Source: Solwaraspora sp. WMMD406 (GTDB lineage Bacteria; Actinomycetota; Actinomycetes; Mycobacteriales; Micromonosporaceae). From it: a stretch of 64,000 nucleotides of DNA. The DNA lies in assembly GCF_029626025.1 (NCBI RefSeq), contig NZ_JARUBF010000001.1, positions 434,001 through 498,000 of the forward strand. Reading direction: 5' to 3'. Positions 1-7,865 of this stretch are shown here, in pieces. The stretch's first letter is position 1. Each line of letters begins with the position of its first letter. The notes beneath the pieces were generated by a model. The model was not told the DNA's origin. It worked only from the letters and a program-made list of their open reading frames with translations, and made no database searches. A program made the position numbers and the translations under genes.

Positions 1-281
1 GCTCCGTACTCGCGGACGGCGGCGATCTCTCGGGGGCGAGTCCGGATGTGCCGGTCACGGGTCACAATCAGCCAACCCTGCTCGGTAACCTGCGGAATCC
101 ACACGTCGTCCCTGGCTGCGACGTCGGTGACAACGCACGGCGGGCGGAGACGCTTGTGGACCTCACCACCGGGGTCTCCCGGGTACGTCACGTCCGAGCG
201 GATGCGAGACAGGAGGATGCCGAGACCACGGATATCGGCGTCGAAGTAGAAGCGGACTCCCGCCGGTTTGGTCCTGGTCAT
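1..281 (-). CDS. PIN-like toxin of the DUF5615 type (partial, runs off the left edge)
   Basis: The minus strand from an ATG at 281 reads MTRTKPAGVRFYFDADIRGL and continues open to base 1. It contains VVTDVAARDDVWIP and later WLIVTRDRHIRTRP. The early FDAD and the late VTRD carry the acidic residues expected of the compact PIN-like nuclease fold in DUF5615 proteins. The ATG overlaps the stop of the upstream DUF433 gene in an ATGA arrangement, so the two are translationally coupled. DUF433 and DUF5615 proteins are a known antitoxin/toxin pairing, so a toxin role is inferred from family and context. Only about 93 residues are inside the window; the C-terminus is missing. Confidence 0.75.
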   Translation of the reverse strand, partial: MTRTKPAGVRFYFDADIRGLGILLSRIRSDVTYPGDPGGEVHKRLRPPCVVTDVAARDDVWIPQVTEQGWLIVTRDRHIRTRPREIAAVREYG

Positions 282-961
282 GCAGCTTTGGCGGTGGCCC
301 GTACAGAGAATTCGTACGCCAACGCCCACGATACGTCGCTGGCGTCCAGGGCGTACATCTCGGCGATCGCGTCCGCGTCCTCGCCCGCATCATGTTGTTC
401 GGCGATGACCTCGGTGCTCACGCCCTTGATCGACGGCTTCCCGAAGCGGACATCCGGCTGGATTCGTACCGGTGATTCCAGGTTGGCGTCGGGGCTGTAG
501 CTGACGGCGACGTCGCCGGACCAGCCGACCCGCCGGATGAACGAATCCGCCGGCGTGGTGAGGAGGAGCTGGTCGCCCGCCACCGCCACCATCCAGTAGT
601 CGACCCCGAGGCCGGCGGCGGTCTGGGCGTCGTAGACCAAGTTTCGGCCCGACACGAACGGACGTCGATCAGCAAGCGGGTACGGCACGCCGAACTCTTC
701 ACGCAGCAGCTCGATGAACCGACGGAGCTCCTTCATTGGCACGTTGTGTGTCTGCCGGTACTGCCGCAGGTAGCCTGCCTCGACGAACTCCGCCCAGGTC
801 ACAGTCCGAGTGCCGCGTGGTTTGTCACGTAGGATTGGTTTGTACGATTTGCTACTTCGCTGCGATCCTTCCAACCAGTAGTGCAGGGTCGACTGCCGGA
901 CGCGCAGCAGTCGGGCCGCCTCCGCCTCCGAGAACATCTCGCGCTCCAGCACACCGGTCAT
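278..961 (-). CDS. DUF433 antitoxin-like protein with N-terminal helix-turn-helix
   Basis: This 227-residue protein begins with a MerR/excisionase-like helix-turn-helix (FSEAEAARLLRVRQSTLHYW, about residues 10-30). It ends in a DUF433 region, VRFGKPSIKGVSTEVIAEQH, followed by DADAIAEMYALDASDVSWAL. DUF433 proteins are usually about 80 residues, so this is the longer regulator-fused form with a central region of unknown role. Its stop overlaps the start of the PIN-like gene. Family knowledge suggests it binds its own promoter and neutralises the downstream nuclease. Nothing suggests truncation. Confidence 0.75.
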   Translation of the reverse strand: MTGVLEREMFSEAEAARLLRVRQSTLHYWLEGSQRSSKSYKPILRDKPRGTRTVTWAEFVEAGYLRQYRQTHNVPMKELRRFIELLREEFGVPYPLADRRPFVSGRNLVYDAQTAAGLGVDYWMVAVAGDQLLLTTPADSFIRRVGWSGDVAVSYSPDANLESPVRIQPDVRFGKPSIKGVSTEVIAEQHDAGEDADAIAEMYALDASDVSWALAYEFSVRATAKAA

Positions 962-1010
962 GGCGTCATTCTGGCATCCGGCCGCCGTCGCTGTGGGGTA
1001 GCGGCGTGCA

Positions 1011-1073
1011 CGCCGAGGTGAGGCCTATCCACGCTATCCGTCGATGTTGACGTGGATGAGCCTCACCTCGGCG
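1011..1073. repeat. Nested inverted repeat (possible bidirectional terminator)
   Basis: Perfect 14-bp arms CGCCGAGGTGAGGC (1011-1024) and GCCTCACCTCGGCG (1060-1073) enclose a second pair, ATCCACG and CGTGGAT. The hairpin lies between the toxin-antitoxin promoter side and a gene remnant ending at 1063. No T-tract follows either side, so a terminator role is only possible. It also marks the edge of the scrambled region to its right. Confidence 0.5.
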
Positions 1074-1389
1074 ACGGTGCGCGGAGCAGCCGGGCCGCCG
1101 CCGCTTCGGCGTACACGGCTATTCGGCGGCGGGTACGAGGACTTCCGAGCCGGACCAGTTGAATGTCGAGGTTGCCGAGGTCGCTCTCGGGTTGATCGTC
1201 TTCGTCGAGGGTGCTGAAGGCGGCGTGGTAGCAGCCGAACCCGTGGCCGCCGGCGGTGAGGGTCGCCACCGCCCAGCCGCGCAGGTTCTCCCCCAGCTTC
1301 TCCGGCTGACGCGGGTCGACGGCGACCCGGATGACTCCGAGCAGGTCGTACGTCTGGTCGCGCGTGCCGGCGTTGTCGATGCGGCACAG
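1063..1389 (-). pseudogene. Remnant of an unrecognised protein (3' part only)
   Basis: The minus strand is open from about 1389 to a stop at 1063. It translates to a coherent-looking sequence including RIDNAGTRDQTYDLLGVIRV and LTAGGHGFGCYHAAFSTLDE, with strongly GC-biased third positions. A stop codon lies just upstream in frame and no good start or ribosome site is visible. A GTG at 1269 could start a 68-residue protein. I do not recognise the family. The abrupt beginning close to the broken 5' end of the neighbouring plus-strand regulator suggests both were cut at one rearrangement junction near 1390-1414. Confidence 0.35.
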
Positions 1390-2059
1390 CGAGAGTCGAA
1401 GCCGGCCGGGTCAAGTTGCCGGCGAAGCGGCTGGCGCAGCTCGTCGACATCTACGAACTGGAGCCGGACGAGGCCGCCGAGTTGGAGGAGTTGCGGGTGG
1501 GTGCCGCGCGTCGCGGCTGGTGGCAGGACTACGCCAAGCTCTTCCCGAACGAGTTCCTACGCTTCCTCGGCTACGAGGCCGGCGCATCCCAGATCCGCAG
1601 AGGCCATCCACGGCCTGTTGCAGACCGAGGAGTACGCCCGCGCGGTCATCCGTGGCGGCAACACTCTCGTACGTCTCACCGAGGTCGAGCGGCGGGTCGC
1701 CGTGCGGATGGCTCGTCAGGTCCGGCTCGGTGGCGACGACCCGATCCGGCTCAGTACCGTGATCAACGAAGGTGCGCTGCGTCAACAGGTCGGCGGCCCA
1801 GCGGTGATGCGCGACCAGCTCAACCACCTCGTCACCCTGATGACCGAGCGGCCGGAGCAGATCGAGATCCGGGTGATGCCGTTCAGTGCCGGAGCACATC
1901 CGGCATTCGGCGGCCCGTACCAGATCCTGTCCTTCGCCTCGCCCCGCCTCACCGACCTGGTCTGGCAGGAGATCCTGACCTTCATCGACATCGTCGACCA
2001 GTCGGTGCAGGTGAACGACTACGTGGTGACCTTCGCGGAAGCTCGTGAGCGCGCGTTAA

Positions 2060-2953
2060 GACCGTGTGTCAGTAGGGGTTGTTGCTGGTCAACAGGTTGA
2101 GTCGGTCGGCGCGGCGGTAGCAGATCAGAGCGCATGCCAGGTGGAGGAATCCGAGGTAGTGGGAAGCCTTGCGGTCGTAGCGGCGGACCAGCCGTCGGAA
2201 CCGGGTCATCCACTCGAGGCAGCGTTCGATGACGTAGCGGTGCCGGCCCAGCCGCTTCGACGACTCGACGCCCTTGCGCGCGATCCGTGCGACGATGCCG
2301 CGTGCGCGCAGCAGGTCGCGGCATTCGGGGTAGTCGTAGCCCTTGTCGCCGTGGAGTTTGGCCGGTCGTCGACGCGGCCGGCCGACCGGTTGACGCACTG
2401 GTGTGACGCCGTCGACCATGTCCTCGAGCATCCGGTGGTCGTTGAGGTTCGCGGCGGAGACGCCCACGTGCAGCGGCAACCCGCCCCGGTCGCTCATGGC
2501 GTGGATCTTGGAGCCGGGCTTGCCCCGGTCCACCGGGCTGGGCCCGGTCAGGTCCCCCTTTTCACCGCGCGTACGTGCATGCTGTCGACACTCACCCTCG
2601 ACCAGTCGATCCGCCCGGCCGCGCCGAGGACATCGAGCGTCGCCCGGTGCAGGGCGGTCATCACCCCGGCCTCGACCCATTCGGCGAACCGGCGGTGCGC
2701 GGTGCGCCAGTGGACCGGGAACGAGGCGGGCAGCTTGCGCCACGAGCAGCCGGACTCCAGTACGTACAGGATCGCCGCGAGCATCGCCCGGTCATCGGTC
2801 CGCCGCCGGCCGCCGCCCTGGTGCCTTTCCGGGTGCGGCGGCAGCAACGGCCGCGCGAGGTGCCACAACGCGTCGGGGCAGTACTTCTCCACGTCATCCA
2901 CACCACGTCAACGAATGACCTTGAACTTCAACAACCCCAAACGACACACGGTC
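2060..2953 (-). mobile_element. IS5-family insertion sequence (IS427-like), 894 bp, with TAA target duplication
   Basis: The ends are inverted repeats sharing GACCGTGTGTC and then GGGGTTGTTG with two mismatches between (2060-2084 and the complement of 2929-2953). TAA is present on both sides (2057-2059 and 2954-2956). The element carries one transposase read as two overlapping frames and interrupts a DUF5753 regulator gene. Both ends and the transposase look intact, so it may be recent and active. Confidence 0.9.
2069..2901 (-). CDS. IS5-family DDE transposase, two frames joined by a -1 frameshift
   Basis: The first frame runs from ATG at 2901 (MDDVEKYCPDALWHLARPLL) to a stop at 2548 and contains the first catalytic Asp in VSVDSMHVRAV. 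The second frame contains HGDKGYD (second Asp) and ERCLEWMTRFRRLVRRYDRK (the E with the IS5-type R and K residues), ending at 2069. The frames overlap at a GAAAAGGGGG tract near 2555, where a -1 slip joins VKRG to EKGDLTG. This two-frame layout is normal for IS427-group elements and is not a sign of damage. The joined product would be about 275 residues. Confidence 0.85.
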
Positions 2954-3005
2954 TAAGCTCGCAGGACTCACTTGCTCTGATCCGCGAGATCGCCATGGAG
3001 ATGAG

Positions 3006-3200
3006 ATGACCCCTCAGGTCAGCACCCCGGACCGGGACTGGTTCACGTCGTCGCGCAGCTCCGACAACGCCCTCTGTGTCGAGGTCCGCTTCGCTGGCGG
3101 CCAGGTGGACGTACGCGACACCAAGGACCGCACCGGCCCGACGCTCGCCTTCGGCCCCACCACCTGGACCAGCTTCGTCACCGGCCTCAAGAACGGGTGA
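3006..3200 (+). CDS. DUF397 protein
   Basis: This 64-residue protein contains WFTSSRSSDNALCVEVRFAG, VDVRDTKDRTGPTLAFGP and WTSFV, the hallmark blocks of DUF397. Its ATG overlaps the stop of the DUF5753 regulator (ATGA at 3006-3009), the usual coupled arrangement. DUF397 proteins are small partners of DUF5753/Scr1-type XRE regulators; their biochemical role is not settled. Because its regulator partner is broken by an IS and lacks a DNA-binding domain, this gene is probably an orphan and may no longer be translated efficiently. Confidence 0.85.
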   Translation: MTPQVSTPDRDWFTSSRSSDNALCVEVRFAGGQVDVRDTKDRTGPTLAFGPTTWTSFVTGLKNG

Positions 3201-3206
3201 CTCCCT

Positions 3207-3267
3207 GATCGGATGCGCTCCATCTGCTCCGCGCCCGGCGTGTCACGCAGATGGAGCGCATTGGATC
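3207..3267. repeat. 61-bp palindromic element, copy A
   Basis: The arms start GATCGGATGCGCTCCATCTGC and end GCAGATGGAGCGCATTGGATC; pairing extends outward to about 3200-3274 with three mismatches. It begins seven bases after the DUF397 stop, so it may act as its terminator. A second copy of identical length lies at 3660-3720. Confidence 0.75.
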
Positions 3268-3659
3268 ATGGAGTCATCTGGCTGCTCCTGCCGTAGATGT
3301 CATTCTGGCGGGTCGAACGACAGATGAAGCGTGCTTGAGTAGGCGTAACCGGTGGAGGACGCGCCCGGGACTCTGGTTCACGGTCCGCAGGCCAGAACCG
3401 GACGGCGGTGTCGGCGAAGCCGTCCTGTCCGGGAGCCTGCCACTCCGGTCGCACCGCCTGACCGCTGTAGAACTGGGCGAACCCGGCCACCGCCGCAGCG
3501 CTGAAGTGGGCCAATGCCGTGGCCAGGGCGATCAGTCGTGGTGCCTCCCCGGAGGAAGCAGCAGCCGCAGGTCGGCGCGCTGCCCGTGGCGACACCGCGA
3601 CAACGGTGACGCGCGTCAACAACCTCTGAGGCCTCTGATCCGTCTACCCAGGACAGCAT
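3268..3659. other. Stretch between two palindromes, no convincing gene
   Basis: Open frames exist on both strands. The minus strand carries a plausible protein-like run (AVRPEWQAPGQDGFADTAVR, part of a frame spanning 3266-3622), but it has no recognised domain or clear ribosome site. It may be a gene remnant carried between the two palindromic elements. Confidence 0.3.
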
Positions 3660-3720
3660 GATCGGATGCGCGCCATCTGCTACCCGCTCGGCGTGTCGAG
3701 TAGATGGTGCGCATCCGATC
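3660..3720. repeat. 61-bp palindromic element, copy B
   Basis: The arms are GATCGGATGCGC at the left and GCGCATCCGATC at the right, with CCATCTGCTAC facing GTAGATGG inside. It has the same length as copy A, is mostly identical to it in direct orientation, and shares the loop-side GGCGTGTC. It lies downstream of the EcsC-like gene (minus strand, stop at 3778) and could terminate that operon. Confidence 0.75.
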
Positions 3721-3777
3721 GCCGACCGAGGTGCCCCGCGCCGAGCGATGCGGGGCGGCGCGGGGCACCTCGGGGGG

Positions 3778-4683
3778 TCACACCGACCGGATGAGTTGGA
3801 TCTTGTCGCGGTAGTAATCTTCGGCGCTGGACATGATCGATTCGATCAGCCACACGTTGACACCGCCGGCCACGACCGCGCCGAGCACGGGAATCCAGCC
3901 GGCTCCCAGTTTGCCCGCGAACTTCGCGCCGAACTTGGCCCCGGCCTTGACCGCGCCCTTGCCGCCGAACTTACCCGCCACCAGCCATCCCGCGGAAGCA
4001 AGCATCACCTTGGGCAGCCCTTTGACGAAGCCTTTGCCGAATATCTTGGTGCCGGTCTTGACGCCCATCTTGGCGGAGATCTCCGCAGACACCTTGGCGA
4101 CCCCTGCCGGGGTCATCAGGAAACGTACCTGTTCGTCGCCGGTCCAGTAGGCGAGAATCATGCCGAAGTCGTCTCGCTCGACGATGTTCCCTTGTCCGGC
4201 TTCGCGACCCAGGATCGACCCGACACCGTACGCTGCCGTCCCCATGCGGTTGATGATGAACAGGGTGTCGGCGGTCAGGGTGGCGAGGTGCAACACCGGA
4301 ATGGCCGCTGCGACGGCACCGCTGCCACCCACCAGGGAGAGCTGAAGCCCTCTCCAGCCGGCCAGACTGTAGGATCTGCAATTCTGATAGATCTCCGCCG
4401 GATCTGCGGTCATGCCGTTTACGGCATCGACGAAGGCCTTACTGATACGCTCACTCATCGACATGGCTTCTCCTGTCGGTCGTACGGGCATGGGTGTCGC
4501 CGGGGTTCGACGGGTACGCTCGTACCGCTGCATGTGCCGGATCCGTCGGAGCCGCCGGACGAGATCGGCGTGCACCGCGCCGGGGTCGGCACCGCCGGAC
4601 ACCGCCTCGGTCACCGCGCCGCGAAGTTCCCGCACCAGCAGTCCCTTGATGTCGTCCGCTCGCTCGGAGCTGTCGCGCACCAC
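3778..4683 (-). CDS. EcsC-like protein with N-terminal cassette-specific module; likely dual start
   Basis: The 301-residue frame has two parts. Residues 10-51 (DDIKGLLVRELRGAVTEAVS, then GADPGAVHADLVRRLRRIRHM) match a free-standing protein at 18345-18611 over about 42 positions. Residues 74-301 resemble EcsC proteins: helical, hydrophobic segments near IPVLHLATLTADTLFIINRM, a Lys/Gly-rich stretch, and the ending WIPVLGAVVAGGVNVWLIES. EcsC-like proteins are membrane-associated with poorly defined roles. The GTG at 4683 follows the upstream gene's stop by one base. An internal ATG at 4464 (MSMSERISKAF) has a strong AGGAGA site, so a short 228-residue form without the module is likely also made. 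Last gene of the operon. Confidence 0.65.
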   Translation of the reverse strand: MVRDSSERADDIKGLLVRELRGAVTEAVSGGADPGAVHADLVRRLRRIRHMQRYERTRRTPATPMPVRPTGEAMSMSERISKAFVDAVNGMTADPAEIYQNCRSYSLAGWRGLQLSLVGGSGAVAAAIPVLHLATLTADTLFIINRMGTAAYGVGSILGREAGQGNIVERDDFGMILAYWTGDEQVRFLMTPAGVAKVSAEISAKMGVKTGTKIFGKGFVKGLPKVMLASAGWLVAGKFGGKGAVKAGAKFGAKFAGKLGAGWIPVLGAVVAGGVNVWLIESIMSSAEDYYRDKIQLIRSV

Positions 4684-4684
4684 G

Positions 4685-7600
4685 TCAACGACCCCGACAG
4701 GCGAGCGCGGCCCAGAACGACGGTCGCGTCAGGTCGATCGTCGCGACTGTGTGCAACTGGGCGGTGGTCACGAACTGTGGCAGGCTCCGATCGGGGTCGA
4801 GCATCCACCGGTGGACGGCGGCGACCGCCGCCGGTGGCGGCAGTCGGTGGTCGACCAGCATGAGGTGGGTCATGAACAACGCGAGTGCCGCGAACGGCGC
4901 GGGCACCGGCCACCGCCAGCCGATGACGCCGGCGAACCCGGCGTCGACGAAGACGTCGGCGTCGGCGTGAAATCCGTCCGGGCCGGGTTCGGCGAGCACG
5001 ACCAGGCCACCACCGACGGTCCGGGCCAGGCTGCGGATCGCCGTCGCGGTCAACACGTCGTCGTCGGCCAGCTGCAACTCCGTACGGCCGTCTCGACGCA
5101 GCCCGCACGCCAGATGCACCATCGACGCGCCGGGCATCCGAGCCAGTAGCTCACCGCGCGTACCGGCGGCGTCGGCCGGCTCCAGTGCCCGCCCGAGGCA
5201 GACCGAGTTCGGGTAGAAGAGCCGGCGAAGAGTCAGGACCTCGACCATGTCGGCGTCCCGGTCGCCTCGCGGGTTGACCACGAACAGCGGTGCGGCGTCC
5301 ACAGCAGAGGCGGGTCGCGCGGCCAGGGTGATCGCTTCGGCACCGGAGGACACATGGGAGACGACGACGCCCTGGGTCAGAAACTGGTTGTCGCCGGTCC
5401 GCACCGCCGGCAGCGCGATCCGCTCCAGGCCGCCGGTCGAGGCGAGCAACAGGCTGCCGGCCGTCCAGCGACCGACGATCGCCGGCCAGCCGGGGTCGTC
5501 GCTGGCCAGCGGATCGGTCACCGGTACGTTGGCCAGCACGTCGAGACGGTCGGTCGCGGGATCAACGCACAGCGCCGCCGCGTTACGCCCCGCGTCGTCG
5601 GTCGGGTGCAGGTAGAGCAGCGACGCGGCGCCGATCTCCCGGACAGCGGCGGCGGCCTCGGCCGGCGTCGGCACCGTCACCGGTCCGGTCACCTGGGGGG
5701 CGACTCCGACGGCGACCGAGACGACGTCGGCGGTGAGCGAGTCGACGTCGGCTCGGCCGGACATCGCGGCGGTGGCTTCGAGGGCGGCGAACGCCTCCGT
5801 AGCGTGTCCTTCGGCGAGCATCCAGCCGGCGTACCGGGCGGCGCGGCGGGGGTATCGGCCGGCTCCGCGCAGGGCGTGCCGGCCCGCGTCGCGGCACAGT
5901 TCGGAGTCCCCGGCGTCGCCCCGGCATCGGTAGGCCGCCGCGAGCCGCCACCAGGTGCGGGTCCGCAGGCCCTCGTCGGCAATGTCGTCGAGGGCCTGGT
6001 TGGCCGTGGTCAAAAGCCGGATGGCGGCGGTGACGTCACCGCCACCCGGATCGGGTGCCCGGATGGCAAGTTCGAGGCGGACGGCACCGATGATCGCCGC
6101 GATCCGCGTTGTCGGGCGGGCCGGGCTCGCGGTGATCGCGTCGACCGCCGTACGCAGCGTCGCCATGTCGTCGCGGACCACGGCTTCGAGTAACGCGGCG
6201 AGGCCGGCTGGTGCGGTGGCCGTCGCCAGCTCCGCGCGGACGGCGTCGGCGTCGCCTGCCCGTACGGCAACGGCGAGCCGGGCGTGTCCGACCGCTGTAG
6301 ACAGTTGTCGGTGCCAGGGGTGGTCGGTCGGCAGGGCGGCGACGGCCGCGGCGAACGGTTCCGGGTCGAGGGTCGTGCCGGTACGGATCGCGGTGACGGT
6401 ACGGCACAGTTCACCGATCGCGGTCACCGTCGCGGGTGGGTCGGGGATCCTGTCGGCGTACCGGCCGAGCGGGTCGGCGATCTCGGTTGTCGGACCGGAC
6501 AGCGGTCGCGCGTCGTCGGCCAGTCCGCCGAGCGCCGTCACGACGACAGCGGCGGCCGGGTGGGTCGCGGGGATCAGCGTGGCAGCGGCGCGGAGCTGTT
6601 TCGCGGCGGTGAGCCGGACTCCGCTGGCCGAGCTGTCGTCGTCGACACCGCTCCAGCCGTCGCGGTCACGGTCGCCCCAGCCGTCGCCGTCGCCGTCGCG
6701 TCGGTGACGCGCGCACAGCCCGACGGCGAAGAGCAGCCGATCCAGACCTGACTCGATCGGATCGTCCACCGCTGCCGCCACCGGATCGGCGAAAGTACCG
6801 TCGACCGTGCCGGCGGCCGCGCCGACGAACGTGTCCAGATCGCCGGGCGGTACCGCTTCGGGATCGACGTACAGCAGGTCGAGGGCCTGCTCCCAGACGG
6901 GCCGGGCGGCATCGTCGGTCAGCGCCGCCAGCCGGGCACGGACGACCTGCCGGGCCGTCGGATCGTCGGCCGTAACCGGGTCGTGGGCCGTACCCGGGTC
7001 GTGGGCCGTAACCGGATCGGTCGATGGTTGCCGGCGGGCTGGGACGGTCGGCGGTTGGCCCGCGTCGCCGTGGATCACGGTGACCGGATAGTCGATCGGG
7101 TCGACCGTGGTGCCGAGACTGAACGGCATCGCGACGGACGACACGAGGCCTGAGCCGGCCGCCATGCCGGGGAGTCCTGGTAGGCCGTCGCGTCGCAGGC
7201 GTTGCAGCTGCGCCATCGCATCCATGATCTTGCTGGTGTCGAACCGGGCGAGGTCCCCGGCCAGCAGAGGCTGAATCGATTCCGCGACGGTGAGCAACGC
7301 GCGTGCCGTCGCCGTGACGTCGGCGCTGATCGGGGGTCCGTCGACGACGGCACGAAAGCAACTGATCGCCTCGGCGGCACCGGTCTTCGCCGAATCGGGC
7401 AGGCCACCGAAGAAGCAGCCACGTACGGCGGTCGGGCTCATCGACTCGGTCGCGTAGGTCAGATGCAACTGGCCGAGCTGCAGCTGGAACACCATGGTGT
7501 GCGTCGGTGGGAGATCACCTGACGCGAGCGCCTCGCCGAGCATCGCCAGCGCGGTGTCCCGGTCCTCCGATCCGGTCCCGTGCAACGCGAACCGGTACGC

Positions 7601-7843
7601 CAGCAGGTTGCCGAGTTGACCGGCTGACTGTCCACGGGCCGGATCCGCGCCGCCAAGGAGACCGTACGCTTCGCGCCACGCTTCGATCGCGGCCGACAAG
7701 TCCGGGAGAGCAGCCGGCAGGCCTGGTCCGGTCCGCATGTACCTGTTGGCGTATTCCTGGCCGAGCCGGGTCAGCGTTGGTAACCGCGCCGGCCCGCGCA
7801 GTCCGGGGAGCTCGTCGCGCAGCCTGCTGATGGTCACGTCCAT
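4685..7843 (-). CDS. TPR/helical-repeat protein with degenerate CHAT-like C-terminal domain
   Basis: This 1052-residue protein begins RLGQEYANRYMRTGPGLPAA and is mostly helical repeat. A linker near residue 260 repeats TAHDP/TADDP units. From about residue 735 it looks like a CHAT (caspase-like) peptidase domain: MVHLACGLRRDGRTELQLAD, GGGLVVLAEPGPDG, then DAGFAGVIGWRWPVPAPFAA and a final helix VHRWMLDPDR. In active CHAT proteins the first motif usually reads HxAxHG and the second LSAC. Here the HG histidine is absent (HLACG, about residue 910) and the Cys position reads LAEPG (about 952). A scaffold or pseudoprotease role is inferred. It sits 22 nt after the TPR gene and 1 nt before the EcsC-like gene. 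Confidence 0.65.
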   Translation of the reverse strand: MDVTISRLRDELPGLRGPARLPTLTRLGQEYANRYMRTGPGLPAALPDLSAAIEAWREAYGLLGGADPARGQSAGQLGNLLAYRFALHGTGSEDRDTALAMLGEALASGDLPPTHTMVFQLQLGQLHLTYATESMSPTAVRGCFFGGLPDSAKTGAAEAISCFRAVVDGPPISADVTATARALLTVAESIQPLLAGDLARFDTSKIMDAMAQLQRLRRDGLPGLPGMAAGSGLVSSVAMPFSLGTTVDPIDYPVTVIHGDAGQPPTVPARRQPSTDPVTAHDPGTAHDPVTADDPTARQVVRARLAALTDDAARPVWEQALDLLYVDPEAVPPGDLDTFVGAAAGTVDGTFADPVAAAVDDPIESGLDRLLFAVGLCARHRRDGDGDGWGDRDRDGWSGVDDDSSASGVRLTAAKQLRAAATLIPATHPAAAVVVTALGGLADDARPLSGPTTEIADPLGRYADRIPDPPATVTAIGELCRTVTAIRTGTTLDPEPFAAAVAALPTDHPWHRQLSTAVGHARLAVAVRAGDADAVRAELATATAPAGLAALLEAVVRDDMATLRTAVDAITASPARPTTRIAAIIGAVRLELAIRAPDPGGGDVTAAIRLLTTANQALDDIADEGLRTRTWWRLAAAYRCRGDAGDSELCRDAGRHALRGAGRYPRRAARYAGWMLAEGHATEAFAALEATAAMSGRADVDSLTADVVSVAVGVAPQVTGPVTVPTPAEAAAAVREIGAASLLYLHPTDDAGRNAAALCVDPATDRLDVLANVPVTDPLASDDPGWPAIVGRWTAGSLLLASTGGLERIALPAVRTGDNQFLTQGVVVSHVSSGAEAITLAARPASAVDAAPLFVVNPRGDRDADMVEVLTLRRLFYPNSVCLGRALEPADAAGTRGELLARMPGASMVHLACGLRRDGRTELQLADDDVLTATAIRSLARTVGGGLVVLAEPGPDGFHADADVFVDAGFAGVIGWRWPVPAPFAALALFMTHLMLVDHRLPPPAAVAAVHRWMLDPDRSLPQFVTTAQLHTVATIDLTRPSFWAALACRGR

Positions 7844-7865
7844 GGCACTATCGCCTTTCGGTCGG

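Larger units (their letters stand above)
1414..3009 (+). pseudogene. DUF5753 (Scr1-type) XRE regulator, truncated, frameshifted and split by IS5-family element
   Basis: The reading starts abruptly at LPAKRLAQLVDIYELEPDEA, with the N-terminal helix-turn-helix missing. It continues to FLRFLGYEAGASQIR near 1598, then must shift +1 to continue as AEAIHGLLQTEEYARAVIRG through the DUF5753 domain to ARERAL at 2058. There an IS is inserted. After the IS, from 2954, the frame continues SSQDSLALIREIAMEMR to a stop at 3009. Removing the IS and one TAA restores the C-terminus exactly. Such regulators normally pair with a DUF397 protein, which follows here with an ATGA overlap. The missing DNA-binding domain makes loss of function near certain. 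Confidence 0.85.

Noticed and set aside
2069-2901. Broken transposase pseudogene
   Set aside because: The two frames overlap at an A4G5 slip site in the arrangement normal for IS427-type elements, and all DDE residues are present.
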